This document shows positions 1-9,050 of a DNA stretch of 64,000 nt, piece by piece. The notes beneath the pieces are model-generated. The model saw only the letters and a list, made by a program, of their open reading frames with translations, was not told the origin of the DNA and did not search any database. The stretch's first letter is position 1; each line of letters opens with the position of its first letter. Source of the stretch: an uncultured Dysgonomonas sp. (GTDB lineage: Bacteria; Bacteroidota; Bacteroidia; Bacteroidales; Dysgonomonadaceae). The stretch is taken from the NCBI RefSeq assembly GCF_934668725.1, contig NZ_CAKUOF010000005.1:62001-126000 (forward strand), given 5' to 3'. Position numbers and translations under genes: made by a program.

Positions 1-15
1 AATAAGCTTATTCAT
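1..15 (-). CDS. Possible first codons of an ompH/skp-like gene (cut by window edge)
   Basis: On the minus strand an ATG at 13-15 opens a frame reading M-N-K-L-I up to the window edge, about 95 bases after the bamA stop. In many Bacteroidota, bamA is followed by one or two genes for OmpH/Skp periplasmic chaperones whose signal peptides begin like this. Only five codons are visible, so the call rests on gene order and is weak. Confidence 0.25.
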
Positions 16-108
16 AATGACTGAGTTTATATCGTATATATAAATAGACAACTATTTCTCCAATTAGTTTGCTCTGCAATTAGTAAATAGTGTTAAAATC
101 AACATTTA

Positions 109-2760
109 TTAAAACTCTTGACCAATAATGAAGTGGAATTGACTACCTCCATATTGGCGGCTACCGTTCACTTTATCAAATCCATATGCCCAGTCAATAC
201 CAATAAGTCCGATCATAGGCAACATAATACGTGCACCAAATCCGGCCGAACGTTTAAGATCAAAAGGGTTAAAATCTTTAATATCGCTCCAAGCATTACC
301 ACCCTCCACAAAAGATAAAATATAAATGGTTGATGACGGTTCGAGTATCAATGGATAACGAAGCTCTAATGCCAAACGTGTATATGCACTTGCATAATAT
401 CCGATAGATCCGTTTTCATATCCACGCAAGCCTACAATTTCTGTTGCATATCCGGAAGAAGCCCCCGACATACCATCTCCTCCCATATAGAATGTTTCGA
501 AAGGTGATTTTTTGTGTTTATTATAATATCCAACCAAACCATACTCAGCACGTGTCATCAATACAGGAGTCTTCTGTATAGTAGGTACTAGAGATGTAAA
601 TGTTTTAGACTTAAACTTCCATTTATGATATTCTACCCACTTGTATTTTTCTCCTGCATCTAAATCGGGATTACTATAGTCAACTCCATTCCATGCTGAA
701 TAAGGAGGTGTTGCCTGCACACTCAAAGAAAACTGAGTACCTCTACGAGTATAGATAGGATTATCGATAGAATTACGAGACAATGTTATAGAAGCACTGA
801 TGTTGTTACTTTGTCCGTTACGAACCAAGAAGTAATCCCAGTTTTTCATACTATACAACTGGTAAGATAAGCCTCCTTCCAACTGGAAATAGTCATCAGG
901 CCAGTTTAAACGCTTTCCATATCCAACAGAAACACCAAATGTTTTGATTGATTTATCAGGATCCAGAGAGTTATTCAAATACGACTGCTGAAATCCTGAG
1001 CTATACATATTGCTATAGTAATTATTCAAATAACTATTATTAAAAAAGCTGCTGTTTACACCTGTCTGTATAGAATAATAGGCTCCTACAGATAGAAAAT
1101 TAGGACGCTTTCCTCCAAACCAAGGGTCCATAAAAGAGATCGAATAAGATTGATAATATTTACCATTCGTTTGTCCGCTCAATTGTAATGTTTGTCCCTC
1201 TCCTTGCGGAATAATTCCCTTGTATGATCCGGGATTTAATAAGTTCTTCAACGAAAAGTTTGTAAATTTCAAACTTAAACGTCCCAAAATACCTGTTTGT
1301 CCCCATCCCGCAGAGAATTCGACCTGATCATTTGCTTTAGATACCAGTGGATATCCTATATCTACAGTTCCCGATTCAGGATCAGGCTGAATATCCGGTT
1401 GTATTTTCTCTGGATCGAAGTGACCCATTTGAGCAATTTCACGCAATGAACGCATCAAGTCATCGCGACTAAATAGTGCTCCGGGTTTTGTTCTAAGTTC
1501 ACGCCTTACGATATCTTCATAGAGGCGGTCATTTCCCGAAATCATTACTTTCCGGATTGTAGCTTTAGGACCTTCGACAATTCGTATTTCCAAATCAACA
1601 GAATCCCTGTCAATATTTACTTCCACCGGATCTGCCTGATAAAAGATATAACCGTTATTGTAATAATAGTAATTACCTACAGCATCTTCATCCCCGGTCA
1701 AACGATCTGACAGTTTTTTCTGATTATACACATCACCCGGTCTCATATTCAGCACATTACTCAACTGATCTGTTGAGAACTCCGTATTACCAACCCAGTT
1801 AATACGACGGATAAAATATTGCTGACCTTCGTCAAGCTTAATATCTATTTGTACCTTCTTATCGTTGTACTTATATACTGTATCCCATAAAATCCGCGCA
1901 TCACGGTATCCAAGTTCGTTGTATTTTGCAATTAGATGCTCCTTATCTGCCTCATAGCTTTCCGGAACATAATTTGTAGACCTAAGAAAGTTGCGCACTT
2001 TAGCAGACATGGTATGCTTATGTCTCGTTTTCTTCATTGCTTTCTCCAAAGCATCGTCCGAAACCTCCACATTACCTTCTATATTAATATCATAAACTTT
2101 AATTTTTTCTTTCTTGTCTATTGCTATATTAAGTATTATCTGGTTTTCTTTTGATAAATCGGGAGTTTGAGTAATTGTTACTACAGCATTATTAAAACCT
2201 TTATCATCGAAATACTTCTTTATAATGCTCTTTGCTCTATCAACCATATTAGGGGTAATCTGATTACCCTTTACCATCCCAATTTTACTTTCAAGATCTT
2301 CTCTTTCGCCTTTTTTCACACCTTCATAGGCTATATCAGAAATTCGCGGACGATCTTTTAAATCGATATTCAACCAAATTTTATCACCGGATATTTTAGT
2401 TGCAGTAATTTTTATATCAGAAAAAAGTCCCTGTTTCCAGAAACGTCTTACGGCATTTGTTACTTCCGAACCGGGTATTTCAATCTTATCCCCTACAGAC
2501 AAACCGGAAAATCCAATCAGAACAAAATCTTCGTACATCGAATTTTTCACACCAGTTACTGTTATATCGGCAATCTCGTACTTTTTAGGGTTAAGAGTAT
2601 AGGTTATAACAGGAAGTGGGCCATTGTCAACAGCACTGGTTGAATTCGCTATTGCTTCATTCACCGCTTTTACTGCCACACTATCCGTCGCTTGAATTTG
2701 TGCGTCAATCTTAAATATAAAAGATGATAATAATAAAGCAAATAAACCTCTTTTGAGCAT
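109..2760 (-). CDS. bamA: Outer-membrane protein assembly factor BamA (Omp85 family)
   Basis: Central subunit of the machine that folds beta-barrel proteins into the outer membrane. The 883-residue product has a signal peptide (MLKRGLFALLLSSF, then DAQ), an N-terminal half of successive POTRA-like modules, and a C-terminal half rich in alternating aromatic beta strands that ends in F, as Omp85 barrels do. The frame stays open upstream to 2841, but that would run into uppS. The ATG at 2760 puts the signal peptide at the N terminus and leaves a 22-base gap to uppS. It is the last complete gene of a minus-strand group with porG and uppS. Family assignment is secure. Confidence 0.95.
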   Translation of the reverse strand: MLKRGLFALLLSSFIFKIDAQIQATDSVAVKAVNEAIANSTSAVDNGPLPVITYTLNPKKYEIADITVTGVKNSMYEDFVLIGFSGLSVGDKIEIPGSEVTNAVRRFWKQGLFSDIKITATKISGDKIWLNIDLKDRPRISDIAYEGVKKGEREDLESKIGMVKGNQITPNMVDRAKSIIKKYFDDKGFNNAVVTITQTPDLSKENQIILNIAIDKKEKIKVYDINIEGNVEVSDDALEKAMKKTRHKHTMSAKVRNFLRSTNYVPESYEADKEHLIAKYNELGYRDARILWDTVYKYNDKKVQIDIKLDEGQQYFIRRINWVGNTEFSTDQLSNVLNMRPGDVYNQKKLSDRLTGDEDAVGNYYYYNNGYIFYQADPVEVNIDRDSVDLEIRIVEGPKATIRKVMISGNDRLYEDIVRRELRTKPGALFSRDDLMRSLREIAQMGHFDPEKIQPDIQPDPESGTVDIGYPLVSKANDQVEFSAGWGQTGILGRLSLKFTNFSLKNLLNPGSYKGIIPQGEGQTLQLSGQTNGKYYQSYSISFMDPWFGGKRPNFLSVGAYYSIQTGVNSSFFNNSYLNNYYSNMYSSGFQQSYLNNSLDPDKSIKTFGVSVGYGKRLNWPDDYFQLEGGLSYQLYSMKNWDYFLVRNGQSNNISASITLSRNSIDNPIYTRRGTQFSLSVQATPPYSAWNGVDYSNPDLDAGEKYKWVEYHKWKFKSKTFTSLVPTIQKTPVLMTRAEYGLVGYYNKHKKSPFETFYMGGDGMSGASSGYATEIVGLRGYENGSIGYYASAYTRLALELRYPLILEPSSTIYILSFVEGGNAWSDIKDFNPFDLKRSAGFGARIMLPMIGLIGIDWAYGFDKVNGSRQYGGSQFHFIIGQEF

Positions 2761-2782
2761 ATTCTTTTTTTGTTTAATTCGA

Positions 2783-3520
2783 TTAACGGTTGATTTGTTC
2801 GCTTGTCTTTCCAAAACGTCTTTCACGGCATTGATAATCAACTATAGCTTCATATAACGATTCCTCACGGAAATCAGGCCATAATGTTTCTGTAAAATGA
2901 AATTCGGCATAAGCAGCCTGCCATAGGAGAAAATTACTTATGCGAAGTTCGCCCCCTGTACGAATCAATAAATCAGGGTCGGGAATACCTTTAGTGGTAA
3001 GAAAATCACTTATTGTAGACTCATCAACATTAGTCAATTCACCTGAGTTTATAGCAGCAGCAATTTTCTTCGTTGCTTCTGTTATTTCCCAACGTGCAGA
3101 ATAACTTAAAGCCAAAACCAATGTAAGACCTGTACTTACAGAGGTCTCTTGAATACATCCGTCTAGAGCTGCTCGAGTAGGTGCAGGAAGCCTGTCCAAA
3201 TCACCTATTGCCTTAAGTCTTATGTTATTTTTAAGAAGATCGGGAGTTTCACGTGCCACAGATTCAATCAATAAAGACATCAAAGCATCAACCTCCTCTG
3301 CCGGCCTGTTCCAATTTTCGGTCGAAAAAGTATATAATGTTATATAAGAAATCCCCAGTCTTGCTGCGGTTTCTATCACATTACGCACAGACACAGCACC
3401 TTCTCTATGCCCAAATGTTCTATCAAGGTTGCGTTGCTTCGCCCAACGACCATTGCCATCCATTATGATAGCAACATGATCCGGTAACCGATCTTTATTT
3501 ATTTTTTCTAAAAGCGACAT
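2783..3520 (-). CDS. uppS: Isoprenyl transferase (undecaprenyl diphosphate synthase)
   Basis: Condenses farnesyl diphosphate with isopentenyl diphosphate units to make the C55 lipid carrier for peptidoglycan and surface glycans. The 245-residue length is normal for cis-prenyltransferases. Visible signatures are HVAIIMDGNGRWAK near residue 15 (catalytic Asp and substrate-binding Arg/Trp), FGHREG, TLYTFSTENW, LSYSARWEI, and DLLIRTGGELRISNFLLWQ near residue 190. It sits 22 bases upstream of bamA, the usual order in Bacteroidota, so the two are probably co-transcribed. Confidence 0.96.
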   Translation of the reverse strand: MSLLEKINKDRLPDHVAIIMDGNGRWAKQRNLDRTFGHREGAVSVRNVIETAARLGISYITLYTFSTENWNRPAEEVDALMSLLIESVARETPDLLKNNIRLKAIGDLDRLPAPTRAALDGCIQETSVSTGLTLVLALSYSARWEITEATKKIAAAINSGELTNVDESTISDFLTTKGIPDPDLLIRTGGELRISNFLLWQAAYAEFHFTETLWPDFREESLYEAIVDYQCRERRFGKTSEQINR

Positions 3521-3543
3521 CTATTTTGTCTTTTATATATGAA

Positions 3544-3570
3544 TTAAGGCACAAGACCTTTTTATTGCTT
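3544..3570 (-). repeat. Palindromic interspersed repeat, copy 1
   Basis: Read on the minus strand: GCAATAAA, then AAGGTCTTGTGCCTTAA. The copy lies in the porG-uppS gap, 23 bases before the uppS start, with its CTTAA end towards uppS. The stem is imperfect here. Confidence 0.75.
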
Positions 3571-3600
3571 TTTTTTAGTACACATCAGAATCTAAGGTTA

Positions 3601-4323
3601 TCAGTACAAGCTATCTACACATGATTTGCTACGTACTCCAAAATCCCAGGTTACAGAAAACATGGTCAAAAGATACCAGTCTTTGTTCTTGAAAAAACTA
3701 CTTTCTATTTTATAAGGATCATCTAATGACAAACCTCCATTCTTTTTGGTTACATCGAATGAATCTCCAAAAAGTTTTCTGAACGAAAACTCAAAACCCA
3801 GATTCAAACGGTCTTTCCATTTATATTTTAATCCGATTCCTAAGGGTAAATTCATTCCCATAAATGTTTCTTCGCCGGAACCGATTGTCATCCCCAATCC
3901 GGTAAAGATATAAGGTGAAAATCGCCTCGTTCCCAGATACTGATACTTATCGCTATAATGGAAGAAGTTATATTCAACCTGCCCTCCTACTTCATAAAAC
4001 GTTCTGCTGAACGAAGTATTTTGTCCATTAGGAAAAACATTTCCCGATTTACGAGTATCGCCCGAAACTCCTCCAACTACAAAATTGGCCTTATAAGCCC
4101 ATCTGAAGTTGCGATTGTATCTTAATACTGCCCCCATTGCAAAATTAGGACTCATAAACGGGTTGTTTTTATTAGCATCTCCCATATAGGTCGAGATACC
4201 TGTCATTCCTCCTATTTCATACTCATACTCTTGAGCAGATATATTTACAGAAGAAATCAACCCCATGAAAATTAACAGGAGAACATATATCTTGTTACTA
4301 TTTTCATGTTTGTTTTTTGTCAT
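3601..4323 (-). CDS. porG: Type IX secretion outer-membrane protein PorG (DUF6089)
   Basis: A 240-residue predicted small outer-membrane barrel. It has a signal peptide (residues about 12-30, ending NISAQ) followed by amphipathic strands with GGMTGISTYMGDANKN, FSPYIFTGLGM and a C-terminal WDFG. These match the DUF6089/PorG family; PorG in Porphyromonas gingivalis contacts the PorK-PorN ring of the T9SS. The ATG at 4323 is preferred over a TTG at 4344, which lies beside the palindromic repeat. Position upstream of uppS-bamA is typical. The rest of the visible secretion machinery is about 21 kb away at 25.6-32.1 kb. Confidence 0.85.
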   Translation of the reverse strand: MTKNKHENSNKIYVLLLIFMGLISSVNISAQEYEYEIGGMTGISTYMGDANKNNPFMSPNFAMGAVLRYNRNFRWAYKANFVVGGVSGDTRKSGNVFPNGQNTSFSRTFYEVGGQVEYNFFHYSDKYQYLGTRRFSPYIFTGLGMTIGSGEETFMGMNLPLGIGLKYKWKDRLNLGFEFSFRKLFGDSFDVTKKNGGLSLDDPYKIESSFFKNKDWYLLTMFSVTWDFGVRSKSCVDSLY

Positions 4324-4345
4324 CAAAATATTTTTGTTCTGCAAA

Positions 4346-4370
4346 TAAGGTCTAAAACCTTTTTATTTTC
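4346..4370 (-). repeat. Palindromic interspersed repeat, copy 2
   Basis: Minus strand: AATAAAAAGGTTTTAGACCTTA, written here as AATAAA plus AAGGTTTTAGACCTTA. It ends 22 bases before the porG ATG, with its ACCTTA end facing the gene. Confidence 0.8.
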
Positions 4371-4433
4371 GATTTAATATAACATCGAAGCACTTTAGAC
4401 AGTTAAATTACTGATGTGTTACTGTCAAAGCGA

Positions 4434-5825
4434 TCAGGGGATAAGACTGTTTAAACGTCCTTTCCATACATCACTCACGCCTTTACCACCCGACACTCCT
4501 CCGAATATCCAGATATAGTTACCGTCATCAACAATTGCTGTTTGCCCTGTTCTTGCCGAAATATTAGGGTCTAATTTTTGCTTATTGGGTGCTACAATCC
4601 ATGACTCTCCCCATAAAGCTGAGATATAGAATCGATTATTGCTTAAAGCATATAACTTATCGCCATATACAAAATTAGAAAGCCCGGCTCCTTTAAAAAG
4701 TGTATTTTTTATAAATGGAGACATCTCTAACCCGTCATCCGAATCTTTTATAAGCCATGTATAGCTCAATTCTGCTCCTGCGGTATTGACTCCTCCGGTT
4801 AAAATAAGCATTCTTTTATTCTTATTAGTGCTTACGCTCGTAAAAGATGCCGCTTTCTGCAAAGGAAAATTCGAAGGAACCTGGTTATCTGTAGGTGAAA
4901 CACTTATAGTTGAAACCTCTGTGATAGTAACTAAGTCCTTAGTTTTTCCAAAATAGTATTTACCACCATTATTGTATGTAACTAATAACTGATCATCAAC
5001 CCTATTGGCTGCAGGCAGAACACCTAAAATAGACATTACCGTTTTGCCGTTCGTTAATTTAGTCCAATCCTTACCATTTACTGACGAGTATGAATTGCCT
5101 GTTTTATCTAAAGCATAGAAAACATCATTCCTTAAGAATATGCTCTCTGCTTTTACCGCAGCAGGAAAACCTGATAATGTTTGTTTAGCCCAATTTAAAG
5201 ACCCTTTATCGGCTGTATATAAAAGTGGTGTACTTCCATTGAGACCATAAGTGTAAAATACACTGCTTTTTAATATCGTTTTAGATTCACCAAACGTGCT
5301 TGGATAAGAAGTCATTTGCTTCCAGAGCATGGTGTCGGGATCTATCTTATGAGTACGGATATCAATATTGTAAGATTTGAGTGTCCCCCCTTGCGAAGTC
5401 ACGGTAAATTTTACGGGTAACTTTCCGAAACTAACAGAGTCGGTCAAATTCCAAATATATCCATTGATAGAATCGGGTGTTGTGATTAATACCTGACTTG
5501 GAGATGAACTTGGGTTAAAGGTTATTGCCACCTTAACGGTGTCCAACACTGTGCCAAAAGGCAAAGAATCCGGGTTATAAATAACTCCGGCTACCTGATC
5601 AATGGCAAATTTAGTCTTGTTTACCTGTATAAATCGAATCGAATCCTGTGCTCTCTTTACCGAATCTTTGCTTATTGGGGCTATGGCACTAATTCCAAAC
5701 GAATAAATTTGAGCATCTTTTGATGACGAATTATAGTTAGTAGTAGTGTCATTATCACTGCAAGATGGGAATAAGAGAAAAAGAAGTAAACCTGATAACA
5801 GGTAAGTTATATACTTTATATTCAT
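4434..5825 (-). CDS. DUF6242 domain lipoprotein
   Basis: A 463-residue predicted lipoprotein: hydrophobic N terminus, lipobox LLFPSCS (Cys near residue 22). The first third holds bacterial Ig-like/cadherin-like strands (FAIDQVAGVIYNPDSLPFGT, and a section on tension between expected and observed strands around residue 130). The rest looks like a beta-propeller with Kelch-like blades (FYALDKTGNSYSSVNGKDW, YIWIFGGVSGGKGVSDVW). This is the DUF6242 architecture common in Bacteroidales. Its function is unknown; surface or periplasmic location is inferred from the lipobox. Confidence 0.75.
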   Translation of the reverse strand: MNIKYITYLLSGLLLFLLFPSCSDNDTTTNYNSSSKDAQIYSFGISAIAPISKDSVKRAQDSIRFIQVNKTKFAIDQVAGVIYNPDSLPFGTVLDTVKVAITFNPSSSPSQVLITTPDSINGYIWNLTDSVSFGKLPVKFTVTSQGGTLKSYNIDIRTHKIDPDTMLWKQMTSYPSTFGESKTILKSSVFYTYGLNGSTPLLYTADKGSLNWAKQTLSGFPAAVKAESIFLRNDVFYALDKTGNSYSSVNGKDWTKLTNGKTVMSILGVLPAANRVDDQLLVTYNNGGKYYFGKTKDLVTITEVSTISVSPTDNQVPSNFPLQKAASFTSVSTNKNKRMLILTGGVNTAGAELSYTWLIKDSDDGLEMSPFIKNTLFKGAGLSNFVYGDKLYALSNNRFYISALWGESWIVAPNKQKLDPNISARTGQTAIVDDGNYIWIFGGVSGGKGVSDVWKGRLNSLIP

Positions 5826-5858
5826 TTTGTTTATACGGTTTTATACAGTATCAGTGTG

Positions 5859-5866
5859 CAAAAATA
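5859..5866 (-). promoter_or_regulatory. Bacteroidota -7 box for the DUF6242 gene
   Basis: Minus-strand TATTTTTG matches TAnnTTTG, 33 bases before the start codon. No clear -33 TTTG was found at the usual spacing. Confidence 0.45.
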
Positions 5867-5903
5867 GAAAGATTTTCCACTAAAACCCGAAGAAACCTAA
5901 TAT

Positions 5904-6971
5904 TTATAATATTTTATAATTCTGAGTGTTTATCAAATGTATGGCTTGTGAGTCAATGATTTTTCGATCATCAACAACTTCACCACGTATGTTGGGAGCT
6001 TTTGTTCCTTCTGTAAAGCGTCTGTCGGCTATTTCTATATAGGCTTCGTCCCAAGCTCCGAGGTCAATAAAACTCTGTAAAAGAGTTGCTCCACCCTCAA
6101 CAAGTAACGAATTTATCTTTCTTTTATTTAACTCTTTTAGAACTGAAGGAATCAAATGTTCATCAAACTTAAGAGGAATAAAATTGGTTTTATCGTTTAC
6201 TGTTTCACTCTCAACTTTTTCGGTAAACAGCGTTGTATGCACACTGTTGTCAAAAAGGTGATAATTGTCAGGGATTCGCCTGTTTCTATCCAGAATTATC
6301 CGATAGGGGTTTTTACCAAACCATAACCGGGTAGTAAGTGACGGATTATCGTTTACCGCCGTATTGGTTGCAATCATAATAGCCGAGACTTCTGACCGCA
6401 ACTTATGTACCAAAGTCTTTGTCAAATGATTTGAAATCGGAGTAGGCTCAATAGGTTCACCCTCTTTTCTTTTTTTATCAATAAAGCCATCACTTGTTTG
6501 TGCCCATTTAAGGTATATATAAGGTCTGTTTTGAGTTTGCGAAACAAAGAACTCCTTATTTTGAAACCTTGCTTCCTTTTCCAGTACCCCTATTACAACT
6601 TCAATTCCGGCTTCCTGTAACATCTTCACTCCACGTCCCGATACTTTATGGTAGGGATCGAGAGTGGCAATCACAACCCGGGGAATCTGCATATCAATAA
6701 TTAATTGCGAGCAGGGAGGTGTTTTTCCGTAATGAGAGCAGGGTTCTAAAGAAACGTAAATGGTTGATTCTTTCAACAGATTTTTATCTGAAACACTGTT
6801 TATTGCGTTCACCTCAGCATGAGCTTTCCCATACTGACGATGATAGCCCTCTCCTATTATTTTACCATCGTGTACCACTACAGCTCCCACCATAGGATTG
6901 GGCGCAACATAGCCTTTCCCGTTAGAAGCCAACTGCAAACAACGTTGCATATATTTTTCGTCTGTTAGCAT
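5904..6971 (-). CDS. ribD: Bifunctional riboflavin deaminase/reductase RibD
   Basis: Catalyses two consecutive steps of riboflavin synthesis: deamination of the pyrimidine ring and reduction of the ribose side chain. The N-terminal cytidine-deaminase-like domain has the zinc motifs HAEVNAI and PCSHYGKTPPC. The C-terminal reductase domain contains KWAQTSDGFID, the TNTAVNDNPSLTTR segment and LLVEGGATLLQSF. The ATG at 6971 gives 355 residues beginning MLTDEKYMQRCLQLA, typical of the family; a longer reading would need a TTG at 7010. It is divergent from prmC. No other rib gene and no FMN riboswitch is visible nearby. Confidence 0.95.
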   Translation of the reverse strand: MLTDEKYMQRCLQLASNGKGYVAPNPMVGAVVVHDGKIIGEGYHRQYGKAHAEVNAINSVSDKNLLKESTIYVSLEPCSHYGKTPPCSQLIIDMQIPRVVIATLDPYHKVSGRGVKMLQEAGIEVVIGVLEKEARFQNKEFFVSQTQNRPYIYLKWAQTSDGFIDKKRKEGEPIEPTPISNHLTKTLVHKLRSEVSAIMIATNTAVNDNPSLTTRLWFGKNPYRIILDRNRRIPDNYHLFDNSVHTTLFTEKVESETVNDKTNFIPLKFDEHLIPSVLKELNKRKINSLLVEGGATLLQSFIDLGAWDEAYIEIADRRFTEGTKAPNIRGEVVDDRKIIDSQAIHLINTQNYKIL

Positions 6972-7017
6972 TTCATTCCTGTTTCTATACCTTCCGGAAG
7001 AAAGATTCAAAGTAAAC

Positions 7018-7047
7018 TTGTCCTTTCCTCTAATTTATTTAATTTTG
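7018..7047 (+). promoter_or_regulatory. Promoter of prmC-recX-comF
   Basis: TTG at 7018-7020 and TAATTTTG at 7040-7047 are 19 bases apart, the Bacteroidota -33/-7 layout. The -7 box ends only five bases before the prmC ATG at 7053, so the transcript may be almost leaderless. Confidence 0.55.
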
Positions 7048-7052
7048 CCGAT

Positions 7053-7898
7053 ATGCAAGATATACTACAAAATATCCGAAAGTCATTATTCGGATTTTAT
7101 CCAGACAATGAAATATCGGGACTTGTTAGATTATTGATCGAACATGTCACTAAATCTTCTATGCCGGCACTTTTATCTGACAAAAATACGAAAATAACGT
7201 CAGAAGAGGTTCTAAAAATAGACAAGATTGTAGAACGTCTTCAAAGATTCGAACCTATACAATATATATTAGGAGAAACCGAGTTTTACGGATTACCGTT
7301 TACGGTCAATCACGATGTACTTATTCCAAGACCTGAAACCGAAGAATTAGTAGAACTCATTTTAAATGAAAATAAGGCAACTCAACCCCATATATTAGAC
7401 ATTGGAACAGGCAGTGGATGCATTGCTGTCTCTTTACAAAAACACCTCCCTAACGCATCTGTAAAAGGTTGGGATATATCAGAAAAAGCCTTAGCAGTTG
7501 CCGCACTTAACAGCAAAAGCAATTCGGTGAATGTATCATTTGATCAGGTAGATATACTCTCTGATTATCCGACTGATCAGTATTTCGATATCATTGTAAG
7601 TAATCCTCCCTATGTTTTGGATTCCGAAAAAACGGATATGCACGCCAATGTATTGGATTATGAACCTCATACCGCCCTTTTTGTTGCAGATAACGATCCA
7701 CTTCTATTCTACAATCGAATTGCCGATGTTGCCATTCAACTGTTGACTGATGGAGGTAAGTTATATTTCGAGATCAACAGAGCTAAAGGACAGGAAACCA
7801 TAAAAATGCTCGAATACAAAAACTTCTCAGAGATCCGATTGATCAAAGATATCTCAGGAAACGACCGTATGGCAAGAGCAGAATTCCACCGCAAATGA
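7053..7898 (+). CDS. prmC: Peptide chain release factor N5-glutamine methyltransferase
   Basis: Methylates the Gln of the GGQ motif in release factors RF1/RF2. The 281-residue protein has an N-terminal helical domain (residues 1-70, including FEPIQYILGETEFYG) and a Rossmann methyltransferase domain. SAM-binding DIGTGSGCIAVSL sits near residue 114 and the catalytic NPPY (SNPPYVLDS) near residue 184. Its stop codon overlaps the recX start (ATGA), showing translational coupling. Confidence 0.95.
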   Translation: MQDILQNIRKSLFGFYPDNEISGLVRLLIEHVTKSSMPALLSDKNTKITSEEVLKIDKIVERLQRFEPIQYILGETEFYGLPFTVNHDVLIPRPETEELVELILNENKATQPHILDIGTGSGCIAVSLQKHLPNASVKGWDISEKALAVAALNSKSNSVNVSFDQVDILSDYPTDQYFDIIVSNPPYVLDSEKTDMHANVLDYEPHTALFVADNDPLLFYNRIADVAIQLLTDGGKLYFEINRAKGQETIKMLEYKNFSEIRLIKDISGNDRMARAEFHRK

Positions 7899-8389
7899 AA
7901 TATTCCGAAACCCAAGCTTTGCCGAAGATTGCCGCTTACTGCTCCAAAGCAGAAAGGGCCGAATCTGATGTACGCAAGAAACTGCTGGCGTGGGAATTGG
8001 ACGGGGAAAGCTCTCAACGAATTATCACTCGCCTGAAAAAAGAGAATTTCCTGAATGAAGAACGATATTGCAGAAGTTTTATAAAGGATAAAATACAATT
8101 CAACAAATGGGGAAAAGTAAAGATTGTCTTTGAATTAAAGAAAAAACGCATTCCGGAATCCATAATCAATTCTTGTTTCGAAGAAATAGAGAGTTCCGAT
8201 TTTGAAACACCCCTAATGAAAATACTGGTAAACAAGGCAAAAAGCGTGAAAGCTTCCAATGACTATGAAAGATGGACTAAATTAGTCCGCTTTGGAATGG
8301 GAAGAGGATATTCACTGGATCAGATAAAAAAATGCCTCTCAAAAATATTGGATACTTATGGCGAAGACTATTTTGAATCATTTCCTTGA
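7895..8389 (+). CDS. recX: RecX family recombination regulator
   Basis: A 164-residue protein of three-helix repeats as in RecX, which binds the RecA filament and modulates recombination. Recognisable segments are CSKAERAESDVRKKLLAW, RIITRLKKENFLNEERYCRS and GKVKIVFELKKKRIP. It starts within the prmC stop (ATGA) and overlaps comF by 32 bases, so the three genes form a tightly packed operon. recA itself is not in the window. Confidence 0.88.
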   Translation: MKYSETQALPKIAAYCSKAERAESDVRKKLLAWELDGESSQRIITRLKKENFLNEERYCRSFIKDKIQFNKWGKVKIVFELKKKRIPESIINSCFEEIESSDFETPLMKILVNKAKSVKASNDYERWTKLVRFGMGRGYSLDQIKKCLSKILDTYGEDYFESFP

Positions 8390-9050
8390 ACTGTTTTTCC
8401 CCCGATTATGCGTTTGTTGCGAAGACAGACTCATCGAGGATGAAAAATCTATCTGCCTAAACTGTTTACACAAACTCCCCAAAACAAATCATCTTAGCAC
8501 CCGGGATAATAAACTTGAAGTGTTTTTTGCAGGACGCTTTCCCTTCGAACGCATAGCTTCCTTTGCATATTTCGTAAAAGGAGGAAGTATTCAAAAGATT
8601 ATACACGAGATCAAATATAAAAACAATCCTCAATTTGCCTTATATATGGGTGAGATTTGCGGAAAAGAGATTATAAAAAGTGGATTTTTTGAAGAAGTTG
8701 ACTACATCGTTCCAATACCTTTACACAAAAAAAGACTAAAACAACGAGGTTATAATCAGGCATTGTTGATTGCCAAAGGAATATCGAGCAAAACAGGCTT
8801 TGAAGTGAGTGAGGACAACCTTATTCGGATCATAAACAATCCATCTCAAACAAAAAATTCAAAATTTGAAAGATGGAAAAATACAGAAGGTATTTTTGAT
8901 ATAAGAGATAAAAACCTCTTTCAAGGCAAGCACATTTTACTTATTGATGATGTGGTTACAACAGGTTCTACTATCGAAGTATGTGCAAAACTAATACTAT
9001 CGTGCCCCGAAGCAAGGATAAGTGTATTTACAATAGGAATAGCTATTTAG
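8358..9050 (+). CDS. ComF family phosphoribosyltransferase-like protein
   Basis: A 230-residue ComF/GntX-type protein. The N terminus carries a four-cysteine zinc motif (CVCC...CLNC, residues about 18-40). The C-terminal PRTase fold has the PRPP loop LLIDDVVTTGSTIEVC near residue 195, after IVPIPLHKKRLKQRGYNQA. In naturally competent bacteria ComF works in DNA uptake; whether it does here is unknown. It overlaps recX by 32 bases and its stop overlaps the convergent tagO-like gene by four bases. Confidence 0.88.
   Translation: MAKTILNHFLELFFPRLCVCCEDRLIEDEKSICLNCLHKLPKTNHLSTRDNKLEVFFAGRFPFERIASFAYFVKGGSIQKIIHEIKYKNNPQFALYMGEICGKEIIKSGFFEEVDYIVPIPLHKKRLKQRGYNQALLIAKGISSKTGFEVSEDNLIRIINNPSQTKNSKFERWKNTEGIFDIRDKNLFQGKHILLIDDVVTTGSTIEVCAKLILSCPEARISVFTIGIAI

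Noticed and set aside
6972..7052. FMN riboswitch upstream of ribD
   Set aside because: The leader is too short and lacks the conserved FMN-box pattern.
7736..8259. Minus-strand frames opposite prmC and recX
   Set aside because: Both lie over well-supported genes and have no recognisable protein features.
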